Source of the DNA: Bacillus sp. HMF5848
GTDB taxonomy: Bacteria > Bacillota > Bacilli > Bacillales > HMF5848
Assembly (NCBI RefSeq): GCF_003944835.1
Contig: NZ_RWIV01000001.1
Coordinates: forward strand, 504,001 to 568,000
Direction: 5' to 3'
DNA: 64,000 nt
Shown: one piece after another, positions 44,088-51,924 of the stretch
Numbering within the stretch: the first letter of the stretch is position 1
How the letters are laid out: each line of letters begins with the position of its first letter
Made by a program: the position numbers and the translations under genes
Notes under the pieces: model-generated
Database searches by the model: none
What the model saw: only the letters and a program-made list of their open reading frames with translations
Told to the model about the DNA's origin: nothing

Positions 44088-44485
44088 CTTAATTGAAGTC
44101 AAAAAGAAAAATACCAAAATTTCAACTTTCATTTTAAACCTAGTCGCACACTCCTACTCACATTACCCACAAGCGAATGGTTTTCTACTAGTATTGTGTC
44201 GTATTACATTACTCTCGTGTCGATATTCTATCACTCTCATGACGATATTCACCAATTTGACATAACCTCCAATAAACGCCCCTTCCTATCACAACGTGAG
44301 ACCATGTATTCCTTAGATCTCCATGAATCAACCTCCTCAGAATAGCTTGTCTATTACGGCTGCATGACGTCTCCGTCGCAGTTTTCTACCGCTTTTTCTA
44401 TATCTTTGCATTGTGTTTGATAATTTGTCACAAAAAAACGTATTTACTATGTTGTATTAATTTGAATCGTATTTTATTATTGTAA
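44088..44485. other. Long control-region DNA without genes
   Basis: About 400 bp with no coding frame and no match to a riboswitch I know. It contains a short tandem motif at 44193-44252 (listed separately) and AT-rich sequence. Confidence 0.5.
44193..44252. repeat. Short tandem motif (about 22 bp, GTCGATATTCT type)
   Basis: Three diverged units are visible: TTGTGTCGTATTACATTACT, CTCGTGTCGATATTCTATCA and CTCATGACGATATTCACCA. The same motif on the opposite strand appears at 55092-55152. Confidence 0.5.
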
Positions 44486-44501
44486 TTGTAAACGATAAAG
44501 A
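44486..44501. promoter_or_regulatory. Possible cre-like (CcpA) site
   Basis: TTGTAAACGATAAAGA matches the left half of the cre consensus well and the right half poorly. Catabolite control of the sugar operon would be expected. Confidence 0.3.
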
Positions 44502-44520
44502 ATAATAAACAACAATAATG
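44501..44520. promoter_or_regulatory. Candidate DeoR operator 2
   Basis: AATAATAAACAACAATAATG reads on the opposite strand as CATTATTGTTGTTTATTATT, close to the motif at 42652. Confidence 0.45.
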
Positions 44521-44617
44521 AATAGGGAGGTAACTTAGGTAATATCGTATTGAACAATGCAATTCTTTTTCTTTTATATAAAATTAAAGCGTTTTCTCAG
44601 TGTAAACGTGAAGATAT

Positions 44618-44650
44618 TATCATTGTTTATTGTTCTTGTTTATTTTGTTT
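44618..44650. promoter_or_regulatory. Candidate DeoR operator 3 near the PTS operon start
   Basis: TATCATTGTTTATTGTTCTT followed by GTTTATTTTGTTT is a third run of TTATTGTT-like units, 36-68 bp before the IIC gene, where a repressor would block transcription. Confidence 0.45.
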
Positions 44651-44685
44651 TATTTATACACGTACTTTATTAAGGAGGAAAGAAA

Positions 44686-45768
44686 ATGAGTAAAGCAATT
44701 AATGAGTTTGTCGGTATTTTCAAAGATACTCGAAAGCATTTAATGACAGGTGTTTCTTACATGCTACCGTTCGTTGTAGCCGGCGGTGTTATTTTAGCTG
44801 CCTCAGTTGCTCTTTTTGGAGAAGGTGGTGTTCCTACAGAAGGAACAATTTTAAATGATTTATTCAATTTTGGAGTTCAGGGGCTATTCTTCATGGTTCC
44901 TATTCTATCAGCGTTTATCGCGTTTTCAATCGCCGACCGTTCAGGTATTGCACCAGGTGCAATTGGTGGTGCTATTGCAAGCGCAGTTGGAGCAGGATTT
45001 ATTGGTGGGATTATATCGGGTTTATTTGCAGGTATCGTAGTTCATTATATTAAGAAAATAAAGTTACCACGATCCTTATCGTCTTTGATGCCAATTATTA
45101 TTATTCCGATTTTAGGTACATTGCTAACAGCGTCATTTATGTTCTGGGTTGTAGGATCTCCGATAGCAGGTTTAATGGAGTATTTAACAGGGTTTTTAAC
45201 AAATTTAAGTGATAGCAACAAAATTCTTCTTGGAATTGTTTGTGGATTAATGACAGGTTTTGATTTAGGTGGTCCAGTTAACAAAGTATCATTTACGTTT
45301 GCAGTAGCGACAGTTAGTGCTGGGATTTATACATATGCAGGAGCATCTGCTGTTGCGGTATGTACACCACCACTGGGATTAGCTCTTGCTACATTTATCG
45401 CGAAAAAGAAATTTACAGTTGAAGAACGTGAAGCTGGTAAAGGTGCCTTTGCTATGGGGCTAGTTGGTATTACAGAAGGAGCTATCCCATTTGCAGCTAA
45501 TGATCCACTAAGAATCATTCCTGCAACAATGTTAGGATCTGCAGCTGGTGCAGCAACAGCTTATATGTTAGGTGTAACGTGCCAAGTTGCGTGGGCAGGT
45601 TTAATTATGATTCCGGTTGTAGGAAACGTACCTGGATTCTTACTATCGATTGCGGTTGGTATGCTTGTAACAGCTGGTATTGCGATTGCATTTAAGAAAG
45701 AAGTAGTAGAAAAGAAAGATGATGAGACTGCTGAAGAGTTTGAAATGGAATTTGAGTACATCAGTTAA
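44686..45768 (+). CDS. PTS fructose-like permease IIC component (FrwC-like)
   Basis: 360 aa with TAAGGAGGAAAG upstream. It is a fructose-family IIC with about ten spans, and the conserved blocks HLMTGVSYMLPFVVAGGVIL, FDLGGPVNKVSFTF and GITEGAIPFAANDPLRIIP are intact. IIA and IIB are separate genes downstream, as in the E. coli frw locus. It imports and phosphorylates a fructose-like sugar or polyol. It is the first gene of the operon. Confidence 0.93.
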   Translation: MSKAINEFVGIFKDTRKHLMTGVSYMLPFVVAGGVILAASVALFGEGGVPTEGTILNDLFNFGVQGLFFMVPILSAFIAFSIADRSGIAPGAIGGAIASAVGAGFIGGIISGLFAGIVVHYIKKIKLPRSLSSLMPIIIIPILGTLLTASFMFWVVGSPIAGLMEYLTGFLTNLSDSNKILLGIVCGLMTGFDLGGPVNKVSFTFAVATVSAGIYTYAGASAVAVCTPPLGLALATFIAKKKFTVEEREAGKGAFAMGLVGITEGAIPFAANDPLRIIPATMLGSAAGAATAYMLGVTCQVAWAGLIMIPVVGNVPGFLLSIAVGMLVTAGIAIAFKKEVVEKKDDETAEEFEMEFEYIS

Positions 45769-45780
45769 TTGATAATATAC

Positions 45781-45818
45781 ATAGCAGACTTTGGGAGTAA
45801 GCTCCCAAGTCTGCTATC
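45781..45818 (+). other. Intercistronic hairpin
   Basis: AGCAGACTTTGGGAG and CTCCCAAGTCTGCT form a long stem (one bulge) after the IIC stop, with no T-run. It probably tunes expression between IIC and the rest of the operon. Confidence 0.6.
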
Positions 45819-45875
45819 AGAAAAAAAGACAACTTTAGAAGCTACTAAAATACCCTGTAGTGGGAAGGATGCATT

Positions 45876-46766
45876 ATGAAAAAAATACTGATAACAGGTG
45901 GAAAAGGATTTTTTAGTAAAAGATTAACAGAATTCTATAAAGATCAATATGAATTTATTGTGACTGATAAAGAAGAACTGGATATTGTTGATAACGAGAA
46001 AGTGGAAGAGTTCTTTACACAATATCGTCCAGATTATGTTATTCATGCAGCTGCTATAGCGGTAACCGACTTTTGTAACAAAAGGCCTGATATTGCACAG
46101 AAAATTAATGTGGACGGTGCAGTTAATGTAGCTCGAGCAGCAAAACGTGTCTCAGCTAAATTAGTATTTTTAAGCTCAGAGCAAGTATTCAATGGGAATG
46201 AAAATGCGGGTCCTTTTAGTGAAGAGGATGTAGCAGTTCCAAATACGGTTTACGGAGCGAATAAATTAGAAGCTGAAGCATTGCTGAAGGATATCATTGA
46301 TGAGCTATGGATTGTCCGTTTTACTTGGATGTTCGGGTTGCCTGAGCGGAATAATAACATGGTAAACAATATACTCTGGGATACTCTTACTAGCATTTTA
46401 AAAAATGAAAAGATTTATGCATCACCACATGAGTTCAGAGGGATGACATATGTCTATGATATGATTGAAAACTTTGAAAAAGTATTTAGCTTACCATTTG
46501 GTACGTACCATTTAGGTAGTATAAACAACATGAGTAGATATGAAATGGTCAAGCATATTTTCTCAAGCCTTGGTATTGAGGAAAGAATCAATGAGTTAGT
46601 GGTTGAGGATACAGAGAAATATAGTGATAACCCAAGAGATATTAGACTTGTGACGGATAAGGCGAAAAGCTATGGTATCGAGTTTCCCGATTCAGGGGAA
46701 GCGATGAGACGATGTGTAGAAGAGTACAAGATTAGATTAAAACAAGAGTCAGGATTGCTAGTATAG
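45876..46766 (+). CDS. NAD(P)-dependent SDR (RmlD-like) sugar reductase/epimerase
   Basis: 296 aa. The extended SDR Rossmann motif ITGGKGFFSKRL opens the protein; the active-site YGANK (Tyr-x3-Lys) lies in NTVYGANKLEAEALL, and a Ser/Glu pair in FLSSEQVFNG is RmlD-like. Such enzymes reduce or epimerise nucleotide or free sugars. Its place inside a PTS operon between IIC and IIA suggests a step on the imported sugar or on a product (for example hydroxyacetone reduction), which cannot be resolved here. Confidence 0.82.
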   Translation: MKKILITGGKGFFSKRLTEFYKDQYEFIVTDKEELDIVDNEKVEEFFTQYRPDYVIHAAAIAVTDFCNKRPDIAQKINVDGAVNVARAAKRVSAKLVFLSSEQVFNGNENAGPFSEEDVAVPNTVYGANKLEAEALLKDIIDELWIVRFTWMFGLPERNNNMVNNILWDTLTSILKNEKIYASPHEFRGMTYVYDMIENFEKVFSLPFGTYHLGSINNMSRYEMVKHIFSSLGIEERINELVVEDTEKYSDNPRDIRLVTDKAKSYGIEFPDSGEAMRRCVEEYKIRLKQESGLLV

Positions 46767-46820
46767 ATCCTATTTTCAACTTCTAGAAAGAGCATATTAA
46801 ATCAGAAATGGGTGTTTGTA

Positions 46821-47342
46821 ATGTCGTTAATAATTAATGAAAATTTAATTCACCTCGACTTTGAAGTGGATTCTAAAGAAGAGGCAATTAGAGAGTTATC
46901 GAAAATTGTGTTACAACAAAATCGTTTAAATACTTACGAAACGTGTACCGCTCCTTTTGAAGAACGTACAGCTGTATGTAATGAAACAAAGAATTATTGT
47001 TATGATGCATTTTTGAAAAATGTACTTGATAGAGAAGAGTTAAGTACAACGGGAATTGGATTTGGAATCGCTATTCCACATGGTAAATGCTGTGCTGTCG
47101 CAGAACCTACGGTTGTATTTGCTAGATTGAAAAAATCTATTGATTGGCAATCTCTAGATGGAGAACCTGTAGAAGCTGTTTTTTTATTAGCGGTTCCTAA
47201 GGCAGCTGCATCAAATGAACACTTAAGAATATTAGCAGCTTTATCAAGAAAGTTGATGCACGATGATTTTAAAGACATGCTATTTACAGCCCAAGATAAA
47301 GATGCATTGGAAACATTATTAAAAGAGACGTTAGTAGCATAA
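46821..47342 (+). CDS. PTS fructose-type IIA component
   Basis: 173 aa from ATG 46821 (GGGTG upstream). The IIA-Fru/Mtl fold is recognisable with the phosphorylated His in GIGFGIAIPHGKC and FLLAVPKAAASNEHLRILAA. An unusual insertion of about 25 residues after the first helices contains three cysteines (TCTAPFEERTAVC and NYCYDAF). It accepts phosphate from HPr and passes it to IIB. Confidence 0.88.
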   Translation: MSLIINENLIHLDFEVDSKEEAIRELSKIVLQQNRLNTYETCTAPFEERTAVCNETKNYCYDAFLKNVLDREELSTTGIGFGIAIPHGKCCAVAEPTVVFARLKKSIDWQSLDGEPVEAVFLLAVPKAAASNEHLRILAALSRKLMHDDFKDMLFTAQDKDALETLLKETLVA

Positions 47343-47373
47343 AACAATCAACCGAAACGAGGAGGAAATTATC

Positions 47374-47685
47374 ATGAAATTAGTAGCAGTTACAGCTTGT
47401 CCATCAGGAGTAGCACACACATTTTTAGCAGCAGAGGCTTTAGCTATAGCAGCCAAGAAAAAAGGTATTGAAATTAGTGTAGAAACACAAGGATCAATTG
47501 GTATTGAAAACGAGTTGAAGAAAGAAGATATTCAACAAGCGGACGCGGTTATCTTAACAAACAATATTGCGATCAAGAATGAAGAGCGTTTTAAAGGTAA
47601 ACCGATTATTCGTATTAGCGCGGGGGATTGTATTAAGAAAGCTGATGCAGTCATGACACAATTAGTGAATAAGCTTGGGAAATAG
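47374..47685 (+). CDS. PTS fructose-like IIB component (FrwB-like)
   Basis: 103 aa with ACGAGGAGGAAA upstream. The phospho-Cys9 lies in VTACPSGVAHTFLAAEAL, the hallmark of fructose IIB, and the body VETQGSIGIENELKKEDI is conserved. The length matches E. coli FrwB. It receives phosphate from IIA and gives it to the sugar bound in IIC. Confidence 0.92.
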   Translation: MKLVAVTACPSGVAHTFLAAEALAIAAKKKGIEISVETQGSIGIENELKKEDIQQADAVILTNNIAIKNEERFKGKPIIRISAGDCIKKADAVMTQLVNKLGK

Positions 47686-47746
47686 ATATATGGTTTGCTA
47701 GAGAGAACATTATTATCAAAGAAAAAACTTTTGGGGTGGGCTATCA

Positions 47747-50047
47747 ATGAATGAAAGAATTCGTCACTTAAAGCAAGATTTATTCAAAAGAGACCGAAAA
47801 GTTTCGATTGAAAGAGCCTTGTTATACACAGAAAGCTACCAGCAAACAAAGGGCGAACCAACTATAATCAGAAGAGCGAAGGCAACGGAGAACATACTAA
47901 ATAAGGTGAAGATATCCATTAGAGATAAAGAACTTATTGTTGGGAATCGAACTGTTGAGCCTAGGTCAGGGATTATATCCCCAGAGATGGATCCCTACTG
48001 GATTCTTGCTGAATTAGATACGATTCATAGCCGGCCTCAGGATAAGTTTGTGATAAGTGAAGAAGATAAACAAATATATCGAGACACACTTTATCCTTAT
48101 TGGGAAAAAAACTCGATGAAGGACTTTATTAACGCACAGATTAGTCCAAAAGTAAAAGAGGCTGTTAACCAAGATGTTTTTAAGTTAAATCAAACGGACA
48201 AAGGCCAGGGACATATTATTATGGACTTTCCGTTTATATTAAATCAAGGTGTGCAATCTATTATTGACATAATAGACGGAAAAGTAGGATCACATCCTGA
48301 TAATCTTTATTATGAAGCTGCAAAAATTACATTTAAAGCTACGCAGCAACATATTCTTCGCTATGCGGACCTTGCAAGGGTAGAAGCTGAAATGTACGAA
48401 GATGATCACGAAAGAAAGAATGAGCTTTTAGAGATTGAACGAATTTGTAGAAAAATTACGTATAGTAAGCCGGACTCGTTTTATGAAGCAAGTCAGTTAT
48501 TGTGGTTTATTAGTCTTGTTGGTCAATATGAGTCAAATGCATCGTCACTATCTTTAGGACGTATTGATCAATATATGTATCCGTTCTATGAATATAGCTT
48601 GAAAAATGGTGACTCTCAAGAGTACTTAAAAGAGCTTTTAGAATGCTTTTTTATTAAAACGAATGATGTTGTATTAATTCGTAGTGAAAACAGTGCCAAG
48701 TATTTTGCTGGATTTCCAACGGGTTATACAGTTGCTCTTGGGGGACTAACTGAAACCGGAAGAGATGCAGTTAATGATTTATCCTACTTGTTCTTTGAAG
48801 CGTATCATGATGTTCAATTACCACAGCCGAACTTATCGGTTCGAACAAATGAGTTAATTCCACGTGCATTTTTGAACAAGACTGCTGAAACAATTCGATT
48901 AGGCACCGGAATTCCGCAATTGTTTAATGATGAAGTAATTGTACCAGGATTTTTATCAAAGGGTGTTACGTTAGAGGATGCTAGGGATTATGCGATTGTT
49001 GGTTGTGTTGAAATAACAATCCCAGGTAAGACATATGGATTACATGATATTGCACTCTTTAATTTATTGAAAATAATGGAATTATCTATTTTAGAACACA
49101 AAGACAATTCTCACGTAACCTATGAAACAATCATCGAAGATATACAAGCAAAAATTAAACATTATGTAGAACTCGTTACAGAAGGTGCTAACATAGTGGA
49201 CATTGGTCACAGAGAATTTGCTCCGACACCATTTTTATCAACATTAATTGATAGTTGTTTAGAAAAAGGTAAGGATGTTACAGAGGGAGGAGCGAAGTAT
49301 AACTTCTCTGGTATTCAAGGTATTGGACAAGCGAATCTTAGTGATTCATTATATGCGATTAAGAAGCTTGTTTTTGAAGAAAAACGAATTGAGTTTAAAG
49401 AATTAGTTGAAGCGTTAGAAAATGATTTTGGTACTGAAGAGCAAGAGAGGCTTCGAGTTCGTTTGATTAATCGTTATGATAAATATGGAAATGACAATGA
49501 TGAAATTGATGATATAGCTGCTAGTTTGTTCCGCGTTTACGCAAAAGAGCTTGAGAAGTATACGAATGTACGTGGAGGCGTCTTTACGGCGGGGGCGTAT
49601 ACTGTATCGGCACACATTCCATTAGGAGAAGCAGTCGGAGCCACACCAGATGGAAGAAAAGCCAAAGAGCAGCTGGCAGATGGTGGGCTATCACCGATGG
49701 TTGGTCGAGATAAGCTAGGTCCTACTGCGGTACTAAAAAGTGTTAGTAAACTAGATAATTATCTTACAGTGAATGGTAGTTTATTAAACTTAAAATTTAG
49801 TCCGTCCTCCATTGAAGGGGAAGAAGGAATCAATAAGTTTAGTGATTTCTTGATGGCATTTACCAAACTAAAAATTCAACATGTACAGTTTAACGTTTTA
49901 ACGAAGGAAACATTAATTGATGCTCAGAAACATCCCCAAAATTATAAAGGCTTGATTGTTCGAGTCGCTGGTTATAGTGCGTTCTTTGTGGAGTTGGATA
50001 GAAAACTGCAAAATGATATTATCGCAAGGGTTGAGCATTCTCTCTAG
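47747..50047 (+). CDS. Glycyl radical enzyme (PflD-like, not pyruvate formate-lyase)
   Basis: 766 aa with TTGGGGTGGGC upstream. The thiyl Cys420 lies in AIVGCVEITIPGKTYGLHD and the radical Gly742 in LIVRVAGYSAFFVELD. The single Cys followed by Val-Glu excludes true pyruvate formate-lyase (which has Cys-Cys) and places it with dehydratase/lyase-type enzymes such as glycerol dehydratase and E. coli PflD. The operon supplies a fructose-type PTS and a fructose-6-phosphate-aldolase-type enzyme, so a sugar phosphate is the likely substrate. Opening of 1,5-anhydroglucitol 6-phosphate to 1-deoxyfructose 6-phosphate is a good candidate. It needs anaerobic conditions. Confidence 0.9.
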   Translation: MNERIRHLKQDLFKRDRKVSIERALLYTESYQQTKGEPTIIRRAKATENILNKVKISIRDKELIVGNRTVEPRSGIISPEMDPYWILAELDTIHSRPQDKFVISEEDKQIYRDTLYPYWEKNSMKDFINAQISPKVKEAVNQDVFKLNQTDKGQGHIIMDFPFILNQGVQSIIDIIDGKVGSHPDNLYYEAAKITFKATQQHILRYADLARVEAEMYEDDHERKNELLEIERICRKITYSKPDSFYEASQLLWFISLVGQYESNASSLSLGRIDQYMYPFYEYSLKNGDSQEYLKELLECFFIKTNDVVLIRSENSAKYFAGFPTGYTVALGGLTETGRDAVNDLSYLFFEAYHDVQLPQPNLSVRTNELIPRAFLNKTAETIRLGTGIPQLFNDEVIVPGFLSKGVTLEDARDYAIVGCVEITIPGKTYGLHDIALFNLLKIMELSILEHKDNSHVTYETIIEDIQAKIKHYVELVTEGANIVDIGHREFAPTPFLSTLIDSCLEKGKDVTEGGAKYNFSGIQGIGQANLSDSLYAIKKLVFEEKRIEFKELVEALENDFGTEEQERLRVRLINRYDKYGNDNDEIDDIAASLFRVYAKELEKYTNVRGGVFTAGAYTVSAHIPLGEAVGATPDGRKAKEQLADGGLSPMVGRDKLGPTAVLKSVSKLDNYLTVNGSLLNLKFSPSSIEGEEGINKFSDFLMAFTKLKIQHVQFNVLTKETLIDAQKHPQNYKGLIVRVAGYSAFFVELDRKLQNDIIARVEHSL

Positions 50048-50059
50048 GAAGTGGTAACG

Positions 50060-50884
50060 GTGAAAGGATTAATATTTAATATTCAACGCTACTCCATCCA
50101 TGATGGCGGGGGAATTAGAACACTTGTCTTTTTTAAAGGCTGTCCACTTAAGTGTCCGTGGTGTAGCAATCCGGAATCTCAAAATTTTGAGCCGGAAATG
50201 GTGAGAATCATAGATCGATGTATCCATTGTAAAACATGTAGCTTAGATGAAGAAGAATGTCCTTCAGGAGCTATGACTACATTTGGGACATATATGACAG
50301 TACAAGAAATAGTGAAGGAAGTTCAGAAAGACTATATCTTTTACCAAACCTCTGGAGGGGGCGTAACTCTCTCTGGAGGGGAGGTTTTATCGCAGTGGCC
50401 GTTTGCCGTAGAGCTATTAAAGGAACTGAAAAGGCAAGGAATCAATACGGCTATTGAGACAAGTGGACAAGGTCCCAAAGATGGTTTATTTCAAATGACA
50501 CCATATTTAGATACTGTTTTATACGATTTTAAGATATGGAATGCTAATCAAGCAAAAGCCATACTAAATGGCAATATGTCTGTCATCATTCAGAATTTCG
50601 AAATGTTATTAAATCAAGATATTAAAGTGATTCCGAGAATCCCACTGATTCCAGGTTATACCATGCAAGAGGAAAATATAAAGAATATCGCACAGTACCT
50701 GCAGACATTTGATATTTCTGAAGTTCATATTTTACCATTTCACCAATATGGACGGCGTAAATACGAATATTTAACAAAAGAGTATGCACTACGTGAATTG
50801 TCGCCACCAAGTGATGGTGAAGTAAATAAGATAAAAACGTATCTACAATCATATCAATTCGATGTTGTTGTAGGTGGATTATAA
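50060..50884 (+). CDS. Glycyl radical enzyme activase (radical SAM)
   Basis: 274 aa from GTG 50060, 9 bp after AGGA; GTG 50051 is too close to it. The radical SAM motif CPLKCPWCSNPE sits near residue 29 in GGGIRTLVFFKGCPLKCPWC. A ferredoxin-like insertion with only one cysteine set (CIHCKTCSLDEEEC) follows, where many activases carry two sets. YQTSGGGVTLSGGEVLSQW is the SAM-binding GGE block. It installs the Gly radical on the enzyme encoded 12 bp upstream. Confidence 0.92.
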   Translation: MKGLIFNIQRYSIHDGGGIRTLVFFKGCPLKCPWCSNPESQNFEPEMVRIIDRCIHCKTCSLDEEECPSGAMTTFGTYMTVQEIVKEVQKDYIFYQTSGGGVTLSGGEVLSQWPFAVELLKELKRQGINTAIETSGQGPKDGLFQMTPYLDTVLYDFKIWNANQAKAILNGNMSVIIQNFEMLLNQDIKVIPRIPLIPGYTMQEENIKNIAQYLQTFDISEVHILPFHQYGRRKYEYLTKEYALRELSPPSDGEVNKIKTYLQSYQFDVVVGGL

Positions 50885-50909
50885 TATATGAAGGAACAAG
50901 GTGATTAAT

Positions 50910-51587
50910 TTGCTATATTACTTAGATACGGCATCAATAGACCAGATAAAAAGAGCATTTGACTTATATCCAATGTCAGGCGTCACAACAAATCCAACCA
51001 TTATTGCAAGAGAAAACACTAATTTTCTAGGGCTTTTAAAAGAAATTCGTGAAGTAATAGGGACGGAGAAGGATCTTCACGTACAAGTACTAAGCTCAAC
51101 TGCGGAAGGAATGTTAGAAGAAGCACGTTACCTTCATGAGCAAATAGGTGGGGAACTTTACATTAAAATCCCGGTGACTCCACAAGGAATTAAAGCAATG
51201 AAGCTTCTCAAAAAAGAAGGTATGAACATCACAGCTACTGCAATTTATACTGCAGATCAAGCATTAATGTCTGCTATGGCTGGTGCAGATTTTGTGGCAC
51301 CTTATGTAAATCGTATTGATAATATTAGCGGGAATGGTGTCGATGTTGTATCACAAATTGTTACGCTACTGCATAACTATGGGCTTGACACCATGGTGTT
51401 AGCTGCATCCTTTAAAAACATTCAACAAGTCCATGATGTAGCTCTATGTGGAGGGCAATCTGTAACAGTCAATGCTGAGGTGATGGATGGTCTGCTTTCG
51501 CATCCATTAACTGACTCAAGTGTTACCCAATTTATAAATGATTGGGAAAATGTTTACGGTAAAGGAAAAATCACTAACAATTTATAA
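50910..51587 (+). CDS. Fructose-6-phosphate aldolase-type transaldolase (TalC/FSA)
   Basis: 225 aa from TTG 50910, preceded by AAGGTGATT; the resulting start LLYYLDTASIDQIKR matches FSA N-termini better than the GTG at 50901. The Schiff-base Lys86 lies in GGELYIKIPVTPQG, matching Lys85 of E. coli FsaA, and SGVTTNPTIIA is conserved. The short length is that of FSA rather than true transaldolase (over 300 aa). FSA reversibly splits fructose 6-phosphate, or 1-deoxy analogues, into glyceraldehyde 3-phosphate and dihydroxyacetone or hydroxyacetone. It is placed to cleave the glycyl radical enzyme's product. Confidence 0.9.
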   Translation: MLYYLDTASIDQIKRAFDLYPMSGVTTNPTIIARENTNFLGLLKEIREVIGTEKDLHVQVLSSTAEGMLEEARYLHEQIGGELYIKIPVTPQGIKAMKLLKKEGMNITATAIYTADQALMSAMAGADFVAPYVNRIDNISGNGVDVVSQIVTLLHNYGLDTMVLAASFKNIQQVHDVALCGGQSVTVNAEVMDGLLSHPLTDSSVTQFINDWENVYGKGKITNNL

Positions 51588-51660
51588 TATAACAATCTCA
51601 TATGTGAATGTATTCACATGACAAACGCAAACATTACATCTATAAAGTGAGGAAATCATT

Positions 51661-51924
51661 ATGGTTCAACATACATTTACAATAACAGATGAATTAGGTA
51701 TTCATGCAAGACCTGCTACACAGTTAGTGACAGTTGCTACTAAATATCATTCTGAGTTAGCTTTAATATACAAAGAAAAATCAGTCAACCTTAAATCTAT
51801 AATGGGTTTATTATCACTTGGCATAGGCAAAGGTGCAGAAATTACAATCACAGCCGAAGGTTCAGACGAAGTTGAAGCGCTAGATGGTGTTAGTGAAGTT
51901 ATTAAAGGTGGGTTAGGCGAATAA
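51661..51924 (+). CDS. HPr phosphocarrier
   Basis: 87 aa. His15 lies in [13 protein letters not shown], the site phosphorylated by Enzyme I, and Ser46 in [13 protein letters not shown] is the HPr-kinase site, so both control residues are kept. It overlaps the Enzyme I gene by one base (TAATG). It forms an operon-specific set of general PTS proteins with the gene that follows. Confidence 0.93.
   Translation: MVQHTFTITDELGIHARPATQLVTVATKYHSELALIYKEKSVNLKSIMGLLSLGIGKGAEITITAEGSDEVEALDGVSEVIKGGLGE

Noticed and set aside
47747-50047. Pyruvate formate-lyase
   Set aside because: The active site has one Cys followed by Val-Glu rather than the Cys-Cys pair, and the operon is a sugar PTS operon.
50910-51587. 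Pentose-phosphate transaldolase
   Set aside because: 225 residues, and the Lys in YIKIPVT matches the short FSA/TalC group.
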